Below are positions 42,929-51,650 of a stretch of DNA of 64,000 bases, in pieces. Made by a program: the position numbers and the translations under genes. The DNA comes from Treponema sp. Lineage in GTDB: Bacteria > Spirochaetota > Spirochaetia > Treponematales > Treponemataceae. The notes beneath the pieces were generated by a model. The model was not told the origin of the DNA. It made no database searches and worked only from the letters and a program-made list of their open reading frames with translations. The DNA is taken from the NCBI GenBank assembly GCA_016294105.1, contig JAEDCN010000006.1:38812-102811 (forward strand), read 5' to 3'. The stretch's first letter is position 1, and each line of letters opens with the position of its first letter.

Positions 42929-43261
42929 TTATTCAGCAATTATTTCCGTAAAAGCTATATGCTTTGGAAACTCATTCTGCAAGGACTTAAATCCTGCCCT
43001 CAAAAAATCCGCTGCATATATCAATCGGGATTTATCATCAATCCCATCCTGCACCAAAAAATCTAAGATTCCTGGTTCAGGAGCATTTACCACAATTAAT
43101 GCTCCATATTCCTCTGTTAAAACTTGTAGGGCTGTTCTCAACAAAACCGTTGCTGCAGCACAAACAATGTCAGACCCAGAAGGAGCATATCCAGCATGTC
43201 CCTTCCCACAACAGGAACGAATTTCTCCGTTCTTGCCACAAGTTAGACAAACCTGCATCAT
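42929..43261 (-). CDS. prp: Ribosomal-processing cysteine protease Prp family (YsxB)
   Basis: 110 residues; the start could also be the next ATG (43258). The catalytic dyad is visible: His22 in KGHAGYAPSGSD and Cys34 in DIVCAAATVLLRTALQVL. In Staphylococcus aureus Prp cleaves the N-terminal extension of L27, but the L27 here has none. Extra cysteines occur in the N-terminus (CLTCGK, SCCGKG). Lies between rplU and rpmA, the conserved place. Confidence 0.9.
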   Translation of the reverse strand: MMQVCLTCGKNGEIRSCCGKGHAGYAPSGSDIVCAAATVLLRTALQVLTEEYGALIVVNAPEPGILDFLVQDGIDDKSRLIYAADFLRAGFKSLQNEFPKHIAFTEIIAE

Positions 43262-43281
43262 CCTCAGAAAATCTTCCTAAC

Positions 43282-43316
43282 CAATAGCTTTAAGTAAGAA
43301 TCACTTAAAGCTATTG
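43282..43316. other. Perfect 14-bp stem-loop between rplU and prp
   Basis: CAATAGCTTTAAGT (43282-43295) and ACTTAAAGCTATTG (43303-43316) are perfect arms with a 7-nt loop. No T-run follows in the direction of transcription, so RNA processing, stabilisation or translational separation is more likely than termination. Confidence 0.6.
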
Positions 43317-43339
43317 ATTTATAGCCTTAGCTCAAAGCC

Positions 43340-43654
43340 TTAGGCTCCAACAATTTCCTGTACACGGATTGTTGTGTACTGCTGGCGATGACCGATTGTC
43401 CGGTGGTAGTCCTTCTTGCTCTTGTACTTATATACAATAAGCTTCTTGTCCCGAATGGATTCTTCCACAACGGCCTTTACCTTAGCACCCTTTACATAGG
43501 GGGCTCCTACGCTTACAGAACCCTCATTGCTTACCAAAAGAACGGTATCAATCTCAATTACGGTTCCCTTTTCGGCATCAATATTGTCAACCTGAATCAG
43601 AGCGTCCTTCTCTGCCTTATACTGCTTGCCCTTATACTCTACAAGTGCGTACAT
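43340..43654 (-). CDS. rplU: 50S ribosomal protein L21
   Basis: 104 residues: MYALVEYKGKQYKAEKDA, VLLVSNEGSVSVGAPYVKG and the C-terminal KSKKDYHRTIGHRQQYTTIR signature. First gene of rplU-prp-rpmA-obg-nadD-yqeK-LCP-rsfS. AAAGAGGTAAA precedes the start. A structured leader of about 90 nt lies upstream. Confidence 0.97.
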   Translation of the reverse strand: MYALVEYKGKQYKAEKDALIQVDNIDAEKGTVIEIDTVLLVSNEGSVSVGAPYVKGAKVKAVVEESIRDKKLIVYKYKSKKDYHRTIGHRQQYTTIRVQEIVGA

Positions 43655-43745
43655 CTTTTACCTCTTTCTCTATAATCTGGGATAAAAGCATCCCACCCAC
43701 GCTCCGGTACTAACGGGACATACCGAAATCGCATTACAATGATTG
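43655..43745 (-). promoter_or_regulatory. Structured rplU leader (possible L21 autoregulatory leader)
   Basis: The leader contains CGGTA/TACCG (43725-43721 with 43709-43705) and TGGGAT/ATCCCA (43695-43690 with 43683-43678, 6-nt loop). Ribosomal-protein leaders upstream of rplU are known in several bacteria; whether this is one is inference. Confidence 0.4.
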
Positions 43746-43751
43746 GAAATT

Positions 43752-43781
43752 ATTATACCGAACTTTATGCATTATAGTCAA
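43752..43781 (-). promoter_or_regulatory. Promoter of the rplU operon
   Basis: Minus-strand TTGACT (43781-43776), 18-bp spacer, TATAAT (43757-43752). Transcription should start near 43745. Confidence 0.7.
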
Positions 43782-43818
43782 GTATAAAAATTTCTAAACA
43801 ATAAAGTTTTATAGCCGA

Positions 43819-43847
43819 TAATGGGTTTCAGTCTCAGAACCCCATTA
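43819..43847 (-). terminator. Hairpin after argS
   Basis: TAATGGG(G)TT pairs with AACCCATTA (43847-43819 on the minus strand) with a single-base bulge. The T-run afterwards is poor, so it may be an inefficient terminator. Confidence 0.45.
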
Positions 43848-43857
43848 CCAGCTTGCA

Positions 43858-45651
43858 TTACATAGTCTCCAAGAAGGGGACCAGAATCAAATCAAGACCA
43901 TTTTCCAGAACCTGACGGGTACAGGTGGCTAAGAACAGGCGGGCTGATGCCAGCTGAACATTTTCCTGTGCCAGTGCCAAGGTGGGACAGTCATGATAGA
44001 AGCGGCTGAAGGCCTTTGCCACATCATACAGGTAGCCAGCCACCTGGGATGGGTCAAGATTTTGTGCAGCCTTTACCAAGATTTTGGGATATTGCTCCAG
44101 TACCTTTACCAACTCCCACTCGGCTTCGTGGGTCAGCAATGATGCAGCCTCACTGGCAGCCAAGGGAGCAAGCCCTGCTTCCTGAGCCTTACGTAAAATA
44201 GAACAGATTCTGGCTCCCATGTACTGAAGATAAGGACCAGTATCTCCATTGAAGGAAAGGGATTCCTTGGGATTGAACAGCATATCCTTGGTAGGTGTAG
44301 CCTTCAACAAGTAGTAATGGAGGGCTCCCAAGGCAATTTTTTCTGCAACGGCAGCAGGATCTCCCACAGCCTCTTCCCGTCCCTTAGAAACAATTTCTTC
44401 CATGGCACCATCCCGCAGGCTGTTGATAAGGTCATCTGCATCAACAACTGTTCCTTCTCGGCTTTTCATCTTTCCTTCGGGAAGGTTTACCATACCGTAA
44501 GACAGGTGATACAGCTGGTCTGCCCACTGGTAACCCAACTTTTTCAAAACATAGAACAAGACCTTAAAGTGATACTGCTGCTCGCTTCCTACCACGTACA
44601 CCAGCTGGTTGAAGGGCCAGTCACCATGGCGGTAAATTGCAGTACCAATATCCTGAGTCATGTAGAGGGCGGTACCATCCTTTCTGAGCAAGACCTTTTT
44701 GTCCAGATTGATTTCTTCCAAGTCCACCCAAACAGAACCATCTTCTTCTTTATAGAAGATTCCATCCTCCAAGCCCTTTAGGATTTCCTCTCGGCCCTTG
44801 AGATAGGTTTCACTTTCGTAGTACAGCTTGTCAAAGCTGACGCCAGTTCGCTGATAGGTTTGGGTAATTCCCTGAATGGCCCAATCGTTCATCTGCTTCC
44901 ACAGCTTGTGGACGGATTCATCACCCTGCTCCCACTTTACCAACAGCTCTTGGGCAAGCTGTTCTGCAGTGGAGTCAGCCTTGTTCCACTTGTCAAATTC
45001 AACGTAGCAGTCTCCTACAAAGCGGTCACTTTTGATACCAAGGCTTTCTGGGGTTTCATTTTTTTCCTGATGGAATTTCTGGTAGGCCAGCATGGACTTA
45101 CAGATGTGAACACCACGGTTATTGATAATATTAACCTTAAAAACCTCTGCTCCTGCAGCCTTCAAAATGCGGGAAATACTTTCACCCAAGGCATCGTTTC
45201 GCAGGTGACCAAGGTGCAGGGGCTTGTTGGTGTTGGGGCTGGAAAATTCCACCATAACACGGCGACCGTCCAAAGGCTTTTTTCCCTCATCCTCGTATGC
45301 ACCGTAATTTGCCTTTTGGGAAGCAATTTTTTCCAAAACTGCAGCAATAGCCGCTCCTTTGTTAAGCTTTACATTAACGTAGGGTCCCACAGCCACAAAG
45401 GTTCCCACCTGCTGTGCTGCTTCTTGAGCTTGAACCAGTGCCACAATCTTTGTTGCAATGGCGGGAGGAGCCTGACGAAAAGACTTGGCAAAGGGAAACA
45501 TGGGAATACCTAAATCTCCCATTTCTGGATTAGGTGGAGTTTCTAATACGAGAGCTTCTGCTGTGGTTACAGCCTCCATTCCCAATTCATCACCAAAAGC
45601 ATTCAACGCATTTGCCACTAAAAGTCGGCACTGCTCCTTTAAATCTGCCAT
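43858..45651 (-). CDS. argS: Arginyl-tRNA synthetase
   Basis: 597 residues. The HIGH motif is HLGH in SSPNTNKPLHLGHLRND, and KMSK is replaced by KMKSREG, both usual for ArgRS. The N-terminal tRNA D-loop-binding domain and the C-terminal DALR anticodon domain (AFSRFYHDCPTL) are complete. Monocistronic, with an AGGATGG site before ATG 45651. Confidence 0.97.
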   Translation of the reverse strand: MADLKEQCRLLVANALNAFGDELGMEAVTTAEALVLETPPNPEMGDLGIPMFPFAKSFRQAPPAIATKIVALVQAQEAAQQVGTFVAVGPYVNVKLNKGAAIAAVLEKIASQKANYGAYEDEGKKPLDGRRVMVEFSSPNTNKPLHLGHLRNDALGESISRILKAAGAEVFKVNIINNRGVHICKSMLAYQKFHQEKNETPESLGIKSDRFVGDCYVEFDKWNKADSTAEQLAQELLVKWEQGDESVHKLWKQMNDWAIQGITQTYQRTGVSFDKLYYESETYLKGREEILKGLEDGIFYKEEDGSVWVDLEEINLDKKVLLRKDGTALYMTQDIGTAIYRHGDWPFNQLVYVVGSEQQYHFKVLFYVLKKLGYQWADQLYHLSYGMVNLPEGKMKSREGTVVDADDLINSLRDGAMEEIVSKGREEAVGDPAAVAEKIALGALHYYLLKATPTKDMLFNPKESLSFNGDTGPYLQYMGARICSILRKAQEAGLAPLAASEAASLLTHEAEWELVKVLEQYPKILVKAAQNLDPSQVAGYLYDVAKAFSRFYHDCPTLALAQENVQLASARLFLATCTRQVLENGLDLILVPFLETM

Positions 45652-45717
45652 AGCACCATCCTAAAAATAAACTTGGAAATAGTATCATATCAAAAAAGAA
45701 GGTTTTATGCTACAATA

Positions 45718-46638
45718 TTAGTTCACAAAGGCCATCATGGTGGTAAAGCGACGAAGCTTTTCTGACAGGGGCATGGATTCAGGTAGGCTAGCAGTTTCCC
45801 TGCGGAAGGAGCCAAGGCGGGTGTCGCAGCAGGTACAGTCTGAGCAGCACAGAATATTGTCTTCTGGAACCCCTGCTTCCAGCAGCAGATTCACGTTGGC
45901 TTGGGCCAAGGAAAGCTTGTTAGGTGGAATAATACAGGAGGAGCCAAACTGATTGGTAAAATAACTGATTCGCTCCTCCTCCACCTGATAGCAGCAGGAA
46001 TGGATGTGGGGACCAATCACCACGGAAAAATCTGAAGGTTGGGCACCGTAAGTTCGTTCTGCTAGCTTGAGAGCCTGCACCACAATACCCGTTCCCTTCC
46101 AGCCAGAATGGAGCACCCCGCGACAACCAGTTTTTTCATCATACAAAAAGATGGGAAGACAATCTGCCACCGTCACCACAGGCACCAGCTTGCTGCTAGT
46201 GGTAATGGCTCCATCACCACGCCAAAAATCCAGAGCCTCTGGGTGGCTTCCTTCCTTAGATTGTAGGATTGGTTCGCCGTTTTCTCCCTGCTCCAAGGCA
46301 TACACCACTTGAGAATGAATCAATTCAACTGGAACAGCCATTAAATCAGTGAGCGAAATGGGATATAAATCGGAGGCACTGGTAATTCTTGAGACAAAAA
46401 CACCAGGTTCTGCGATGGGAGACAAAATCTTTCTTTTGAGTAAAAATTCCTTACGACGAGGATTTTCTTCAGTCCAGCGAAAGCGCATGGAACCAGCGGC
46501 ACGGGTAGAAATATAGCAACGAGGATGGATTTTATCGGCATCTTGAAGAGGCTTTCCTGCACGGTAAAATGGCAAAGCCAGCAAATCTGATTGGTCGGAC
46601 TTGGTGCAGGAAAGTTCAAAGGCAGAGGCTACAATCAC
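45718..46638 (-). CDS. YfiH/PgeF family (polyphenol oxidase / purine nucleoside phosphorylase-like)
   Basis: 306 residues. The N-terminal 100 residues are longer than usual and unrecognised. The family core has VPVVTVADCLPIFLYD, GVLHSGWKGTGIVV (metal-binding His) and VVIGPHIHSCCYQVEEE (Cys/His), and ends SFRRE. Members bind zinc or copper; proven activities include adenosine deaminase or phosphorylase and removal of misincorporated L-Ser in peptidoglycan. The start lies 8 nt after the DUF5312-type gene, so they are co-transcribed. Confidence 0.88.
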   Translation of the reverse strand: MIVASAFELSCTKSDQSDLLALPFYRAGKPLQDADKIHPRCYISTRAAGSMRFRWTEENPRRKEFLLKRKILSPIAEPGVFVSRITSASDLYPISLTDLMAVPVELIHSQVVYALEQGENGEPILQSKEGSHPEALDFWRGDGAITTSSKLVPVVTVADCLPIFLYDEKTGCRGVLHSGWKGTGIVVQALKLAERTYGAQPSDFSVVIGPHIHSCCYQVEEERISYFTNQFGSSCIIPPNKLSLAQANVNLLLEAGVPEDNILCCSDCTCCDTRLGSFRRETASLPESMPLSEKLRRFTTMMAFVN

Positions 46639-46646
46639 CGATGCAC

Positions 46647-48326
46647 CTAGCGGATTGTTTCAAGATCCTTGATGATTTCCAGTGCACGTTCAAAGCCCAG
46701 CTGCATTTCATCCACCTTGTGGCGGAATTTTTCGTTAAACTGGCCTTGAATTGTGGACAGGTTGGACAAGGTGTCGTAGCGGGAGTTTCTGGCTCCTGTA
46801 ATGATTCCTTTGAGAATCAGCTCAACAGAGCGAGAGGATGAGCACCACTGGGCAAGAATCAAGGCGGCATCAGTTTCCAGAGACTTAATCAAGGAATCTA
46901 GTTTGGCCTTGTCACGAGGATTCAGCAGGTTTTCATTCATGAGATTCTCAAACATAATGCCCCCCTCGCCTTCGGGAGCAAGGCTAGTCTTGAATTTATT
47001 CAAAGCTAGACGCTGCTTGTCAAGCTCAGCACAAACATCCGTAAGCTCCACAAGGTTTTCCTTTTGATAGAAGACACCTTCCACCATGAGGATTTTCAAC
47101 AGCTTGGCATATTCAGGATAGACTTCATCATAAAAGGCAGAGATGAAACCTAAAACGTAATCATACATGAAGGAAACGCCACCAAGAATATTTTTCCAGG
47201 GACGGTAGGGCAACAAGGGAAGGGTTTTGAAGCCAAAGGTTTGGCACATGGCTTCTTCTGCAATGTGCTTCTTTCGGTCTGCCAGCCACTGATCCCACTG
47301 CTTGTCAAAATTTCTTCGCCAAGCTGACTTGTATTTTACAAACCAATCTTCACAGCCTTCAGGCTTATCTGGAACCCAGAAGGCATCGAACCAGACAATG
47401 GAACCGATAGCTCGCATGGGAACGGTGGAAATAAACATTTTAATCAAAGTGATATTGGAGGAAGCTTCTTCCATATACTTTGACATTTTTTCAGTAAATC
47501 CATCCTTATTTTTTTCCGTCATGTTGTAGGAAAGCACAAACAATGCTTCCAACACTTCAGATTGGATGGTTTTTCCATAGCACAAAACCTTGGCAAACTG
47601 AGCAATTTCATTTTTTATGCTGTCAAAGGGACAGACGGTCTGGCCGTTTTCCTCGGTAAAGGCAGACAGAACTCGATTAAAGGGCAAATGAACAAATTGA
47701 CGAATCCATTCCGTATTGCAAACAGCACCGTACAAGGCAGCCCGCTTGATTGAGGACATGGATTGCATGGTGGAATCAAGATTACGAACCATGGACAGAC
47801 GCAGCTCGCTGGTAACTTCTCTGGAAAAGGGCAATTTGAGAGGATTAACTTCTTCTGCAATCTTTCCATTTACTTCTGGTGCAATGAGGGAGGATAAGAA
47901 TACGTAAAAATCACCTTGATCGGCATCGTAAATCTCCATTCCTTCTTTAAAGAATTCTGCACACTTTGCCAACTGCTCCACTTGATCGAAAAATCCCTTT
48001 AGGAAAACACGTCGTGTTACATCGATGAAGCCTGGCTCTTTCTTTTCGATGTCGTGGCCCTTCTTCAAAACGATTTGGGCATTGTAGAGGGTTTTAATGT
48101 CGGTGTTGGTAAAGATGGACTTGATCATCAACCAAATACGAGTGAAAAAAGATTCATTCTTTAACTGCAACTCTATATCTGGAACTACTTTAGAACCCTG
48201 CATTTCTACTGAAACCAAAGAGTGGCTTTCAGGATTAACAATTGCTTGCACCTTTTCCAGCATAGCAGCTCTTTCTGCTGGGGTGAGGGAAATAACCATG
48301 CGATCAAAAGAAGAGCGAGAATCCAT
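46647..48326 (-). CDS. Large treponemal protein of unknown function (DUF5312-like)
   Basis: 559 residues, no signal peptide, mainly helical. Features include a segment RIWLMIKSIFTNTDIKTLYN and a conserved-looking core PYRPWKNILGGVSFMYDYVLG. I associate it with a spirochaete-restricted family (DUF5312) from memory only. Promoter TTGACA-17-TAAAAT lies 8 nt before ATG 48326 and no Shine-Dalgarno is present, so the mRNA is almost leaderless. Confidence 0.65.
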   Translation of the reverse strand: MDSRSSFDRMVISLTPAERAAMLEKVQAIVNPESHSLVSVEMQGSKVVPDIELQLKNESFFTRIWLMIKSIFTNTDIKTLYNAQIVLKKGHDIEKKEPGFIDVTRRVFLKGFFDQVEQLAKCAEFFKEGMEIYDADQGDFYVFLSSLIAPEVNGKIAEEVNPLKLPFSREVTSELRLSMVRNLDSTMQSMSSIKRAALYGAVCNTEWIRQFVHLPFNRVLSAFTEENGQTVCPFDSIKNEIAQFAKVLCYGKTIQSEVLEALFVLSYNMTEKNKDGFTEKMSKYMEEASSNITLIKMFISTVPMRAIGSIVWFDAFWVPDKPEGCEDWFVKYKSAWRRNFDKQWDQWLADRKKHIAEEAMCQTFGFKTLPLLPYRPWKNILGGVSFMYDYVLGFISAFYDEVYPEYAKLLKILMVEGVFYQKENLVELTDVCAELDKQRLALNKFKTSLAPEGEGGIMFENLMNENLLNPRDKAKLDSLIKSLETDAALILAQWCSSSRSVELILKGIITGARNSRYDTLSNLSTIQGQFNEKFRHKVDEMQLGFERALEIIKDLETIR

Positions 48327-48334
48327 AATGTGTT

Positions 48335-48363
48335 ATTTTAGAACAGAAAAAAATACCTGTCAA
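48335..48363 (-). promoter_or_regulatory. Promoter of the DUF5312-like gene (leaderless type)
   Basis: Minus-strand TTGACA (48363-48358), exactly 17 bp, TAAAAT (48340-48335), then 8 nt to the ATG. Confidence 0.65.
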
Positions 48364-48439
48364 CAGAGTTTTATTTAAATAAAAGTCATGAAAAAGAAGG
48401 AAAGCATAAATTTTCCATTTTTCTCACTTTGTCTAAAGA

Positions 48440-49462
48440 CTATCCTCGTGCCTTAAGGCCCCGCTTGAACTGAGGAATCCGAGCGGAAGCGGTGGTGTTC
48501 CAAGGGCTTGTTTCTCCGTCCTTAAGGTACTGGTAGCCTAAGCCTGCAATCATGGCTCCATTGTCCGTACACAGCTTGAGGGGTGGGAAAATACAGGTAA
48601 GTTCCTTCCGTTGAGCAAGCATTTCCCGTAGACGGGAGTTAGCAGCCACACCACCACCCGCTACAATGGTAGTAAGACCTGTATCCTCTACTGCCCGAAG
48701 GATGCGGGAAACGAGAATCTTTACCGCAGTTTCTTGGAAGGCAGCACAAATATTTTCTGGAGTTTTTGGATAATCCTGATTCCAGAACTGGTCAATCTGG
48801 TTGATGACAGCAGTTTTCAAGCCAGAATAGGATACGTCGTAGCGGTGCTCACCTTTGTGTAAGGAGGGAACAGGAAAGTGTGCGGCCTTGGGATTTCCTT
48901 CCTTTGCCAATTTATCGATGATGACACCGCCGGGATACCCTAGGTTGTAGAACTTGGCCACCTTGTCAAAGGCTTCACCTGGGGCATCGTCTACGGTGGT
49001 ACCCAACACAGTAATATCGTTGAAGCCAGCCACCTTGCAAATAATGCAGTGACCGCCAGAAACCAGCAAGCCCAAGTAGGGATAGGCAATGTCTTGGCTC
49101 AAATGGGCGGCGTAAAGGTGGGCCAACATATGGTTTACAGCAATGAAGGGCTTGTTCTTGGTCCAGGCCAAGGTTTTTGCAAAGGTAAGTCCCACCAGCA
49201 AGGAACCCATCAAACCAGGGCGATTGGTGGCGGCGATACCGTCGATTTCATCCAGGGTAAGGTTTGCCTCCTGCAGCGCCTGTTGCGCCACTGGCATAAT
49301 CCATTCTGCGTGCTTGCGGCTGGCAATTTCTGGCACCACTCCGTTAAATTGTTGGTGGAAAGGGATTTGGGTGGCCACCACATTACTGATGATGGTTCTT
49401 CCATCCTCCACAATAGCTGCTGCTGTTTCGTCACAGGATGACTCAATTCCCAAAATTTTCAT
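48440..49462 (-). CDS. tsaD: tRNA N6-adenosine threonylcarbamoyltransferase
   Basis: 340 residues. MKILGIESSCDETAAAIVEDG is the N-terminal signature; metal ligands are in the HAEWIMP and AVNHMLAHLYAAHLS segments; VSGGHCIIC and VAGGGVAANSRLREML follow. It transfers the threonylcarbamoyl group to A37 of tRNA together with TsaB/TsaE (21.4-22.5 kb). It overlaps the upstream YibQ-type gene by 20 bp. Confidence 0.96.
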   Translation of the reverse strand: MKILGIESSCDETAAAIVEDGRTIISNVVATQIPFHQQFNGVVPEIASRKHAEWIMPVAQQALQEANLTLDEIDGIAATNRPGLMGSLLVGLTFAKTLAWTKNKPFIAVNHMLAHLYAAHLSQDIAYPYLGLLVSGGHCIICKVAGFNDITVLGTTVDDAPGEAFDKVAKFYNLGYPGGVIIDKLAKEGNPKAAHFPVPSLHKGEHRYDVSYSGLKTAVINQIDQFWNQDYPKTPENICAAFQETAVKILVSRILRAVEDTGLTTIVAGGGVAANSRLREMLAQRKELTCIFPPLKLCTDNGAMIAGLGYQYLKDGETSPWNTTASARIPQFKRGLKARG

Positions 49463-50702
49463 ATAAACCTCCCACCGTTGAAAAAGAATAGCCTTGCGAT
49501 TTTAGCACAGGATACAACTCTTGAAGAATTTGTGCAAGATTGCTTCCTGACCACACGTGGCCAATCAATATAGCATAGCCTTTTTTGTTTGCCACCTGAA
49601 GTCCCCGCTGAATCTGCTCCAGAATGTCCGCCCTGTTTTGGGTGTTATCCAGGAACACATCACGCTCCCAGATTTTAGCTCCCAGCTCCAAGGCTGCCTG
49701 GGGAGCGGCTGTATTGGCTGAGGTGCGGGAGTCAAGGAAAAAGATTCCCTGTTTTTGGCAAATTTCTATAACCTTACCTATCTTTATCTTGGACTCGGTA
49801 ATAAGGGAACCTTCGTGGTTGTTAAGACCAGAGACAGGGCCGATTTCAGCAAGGTTTTTCCGTACTACAGCGTCGATATCTGTGGTGGTCATGGAGGGAG
49901 AAATGGCTCCCGGCCCAGGATTTACCGAAAGATTGATGGCTTGCATTGGCTGGTGCAACAGCAATTCATGGCGACCAGAGGAGCGAACACGGCGAGCCGA
50001 CTCCACGGAATGCTGGAGCTGGGGAAGTACTGCCACATCCACAGGAAAGGGCAGGTTCAAGTAATGCTGCAGGTCAGAAAGATTTTGGCCGCCGTCGTCA
50101 AACACAAAGGCTAAGGTGGCACCAGAACGGGCTGGTGGAATGGTGTAATCCTTCCCTACTACGACACCAGCGGAAGATGAGCTTCCTGTTGTACTGTTAG
50201 GCTTTCCTGAGCTTGATGAAGTAGTGCCCTCCTTGGAGCCTAGGGCTAAATTTGCTGCAGACCCTACATTTGAGGCGGTCTGTTGTTGCTTTTGTTGCTG
50301 GGCTGCTCGCTTTTGGGCTTCTAGAGCTGCAGTTGCCTGCTTTTGAGCATTTTCCGCATCGGACTGGGCCTGAGAGGCTCGTTTTTCCGCCTCTTTTGCT
50401 CGTGTTTCGGCTTCCTTTGCTCGCTTTTCTGCAGCTTCCAGTTGGGCTATCACCTGGGCTACACCAGCATCCATCGTTTGATTGGATGCTTCTTGTGACG
50501 CAGCTTCTGAGGAAAGGTTTTCTGGAGAGACGGCAACAGTATCGCTTTGTTGTGTTGTAGCTGGAGAATCAGTCTTTGATTTTGGTGCAGTCAATGTCAC
50601 CACAGTCAGCATACAAGCACACACTGCTACGATGGTGGCGGCAAGAATAATTACCTGATTTTTTTTCAACACCACCTTGGGTTTCTTCTTCTTTTGGGCC
50701 AT
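49443..50702 (-). CDS. Divergent polysaccharide deacetylase family protein (YibQ/DUF610 type)
   Basis: 419 residues. An N-terminal basic tail, one membrane anchor (IILAATIVAVCACMLTVVTL), an alanine-rich coiled coil at about 85-145 built on repeating AEKRAKEAETRAKEAEKRA units, a Ser/Gly linker, then the deacetylase-like domain: ATLAFVFDDGGQNLSDLQHY, DVAVLPQLQHS, ELLLHQPMQ, GLNNHEGSLIT and FFLDSRTS. Probably periplasmic and active on an envelope polymer. Overlaps the m5C methyltransferase stop by one base. Confidence 0.85.
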   Translation of the reverse strand: MAQKKKKPKVVLKKNQVIILAATIVAVCACMLTVVTLTAPKSKTDSPATTQQSDTVAVSPENLSSEAASQEASNQTMDAGVAQVIAQLEAAEKRAKEAETRAKEAEKRASQAQSDAENAQKQATAALEAQKRAAQQQKQQQTASNVGSAANLALGSKEGTTSSSSGKPNSTTGSSSSAGVVVGKDYTIPPARSGATLAFVFDDGGQNLSDLQHYLNLPFPVDVAVLPQLQHSVESARRVRSSGRHELLLHQPMQAINLSVNPGPGAISPSMTTTDIDAVVRKNLAEIGPVSGLNNHEGSLITESKIKIGKVIEICQKQGIFFLDSRTSANTAAPQAALELGAKIWERDVFLDNTQNRADILEQIQRGLQVANKKGYAILIGHVWSGSNLAQILQELYPVLKSQGYSFSTVGGLYENFGN

Positions 50703-51571
50703 TATTCACCATCCTCCAGGGGCTTTTTGTGAATGAGGGAAAAATACAAGGGACCAGTGCCTCCTGCATTGTCGGGAAGCACATGGAATCCATGCTCCGT
50801 GATTTCTGGCTCTGGCAAGGCAGTTTCACAGAACTGGCTCACTTTGGCAGGTATGGGAGGCAAGTCATGAACAAACTCCACATCGGGGAATTTGGCCTTG
50901 AGTCGAGCCACTACCTTGTCGTTTTCCTCCGGGGAAAGGGCACAGGTGGCGTAGAGCAAGTAGCCATCAGGATTGAGCATACGGAAGGCTGAGGACAGAA
51001 GAGCCCACTGAGCCATGGCCAGAGTTTTAATGCGGGCGGGAGACCATTGTTCAAGATATTGGGGAGAGGTGAGCACGTGACGCTCCGAGGAACAAGGGGC
51101 ATCTAGCAAAATGCGGTCAAATTGGTTGGCAGGATTTTTGCAAAGGGTGGCTCCATCCTTGCCACAAATGGATACTCGCTTTCGCACCCCTTCTGTCATG
51201 TGCTGGTCTGCCACCCGAATGAGACGAGTCAGCCGCTCCCGAGAACGCTCATTGGAAAGCAAGGTGGCATCAGCTTCCATAAGAGAGGAGATTACCAAGG
51301 TTTTGCCACCAGGAGCGGCGCAGAGATCCAGCAGGGTTTCAGCTCCTTCCAGGGGAAGGCTCACTGCGGCACGGATACTGGCAGCATCAAGATAATAAGA
51401 AGGAAGATTTGAGTCAGTCTGCCAGGCCACAGGAGAAACTTCCTGCAATAAGGCTTCTTTAAGTGCAGGCCAACGGTGGGTAAATAATGCGTGATAGTAT
51501 TGTTCAAAGCCCTCGCCACCCTTCAATTTTCCAGAAGTGGCAGCTGGGGCAGCGGTATTCTTTTTTCCCAT
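50702..51571 (-). CDS. RNA m5C methyltransferase (NOL1/NOP2/Sun family, RsmB/RsmF-like)
   Basis: 289 residues. SAM-binding LLDLCAAPGGKTLVISSLM, RILLDAPCSSERHV (PC motif) and YATCALSPEENDKV (catalytic TC) are all present. No RNA-binding NusB or PUA domain is seen, so it is a minimal form. It methylates cytosine in rRNA or tRNA. Tail-to-head overlap with the YibQ-type gene. Confidence 0.9.
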   Translation of the reverse strand: MGKKNTAAPAATSGKLKGGEGFEQYYHALFTHRWPALKEALLQEVSPVAWQTDSNLPSYYLDAASIRAAVSLPLEGAETLLDLCAAPGGKTLVISSLMEADATLLSNERSRERLTRLIRVADQHMTEGVRKRVSICGKDGATLCKNPANQFDRILLDAPCSSERHVLTSPQYLEQWSPARIKTLAMAQWALLSSAFRMLNPDGYLLYATCALSPEENDKVVARLKAKFPDVEFVHDLPPIPAKVSQFCETALPEPEITEHGFHVLPDNAGGTGPLYFSLIHKKPLEDGE

Positions 51572-51650
51572 GTTCTTCCCTAGGTTCTACGGTGTGATGA
51601 TAAATCAACCTATACAAATATACAGATTATCGGCAGAAAAATCCACTGCA

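Noticed and set aside
51627..51634. Exact GCCGATAA (sigma-28 -10 consensus) on the minus strand upstream of the m5C methyltransferase gene
   Set aside because: No TAAAGTTT-like -35 at the required 11-nt spacing, and the gene has no link to motility.
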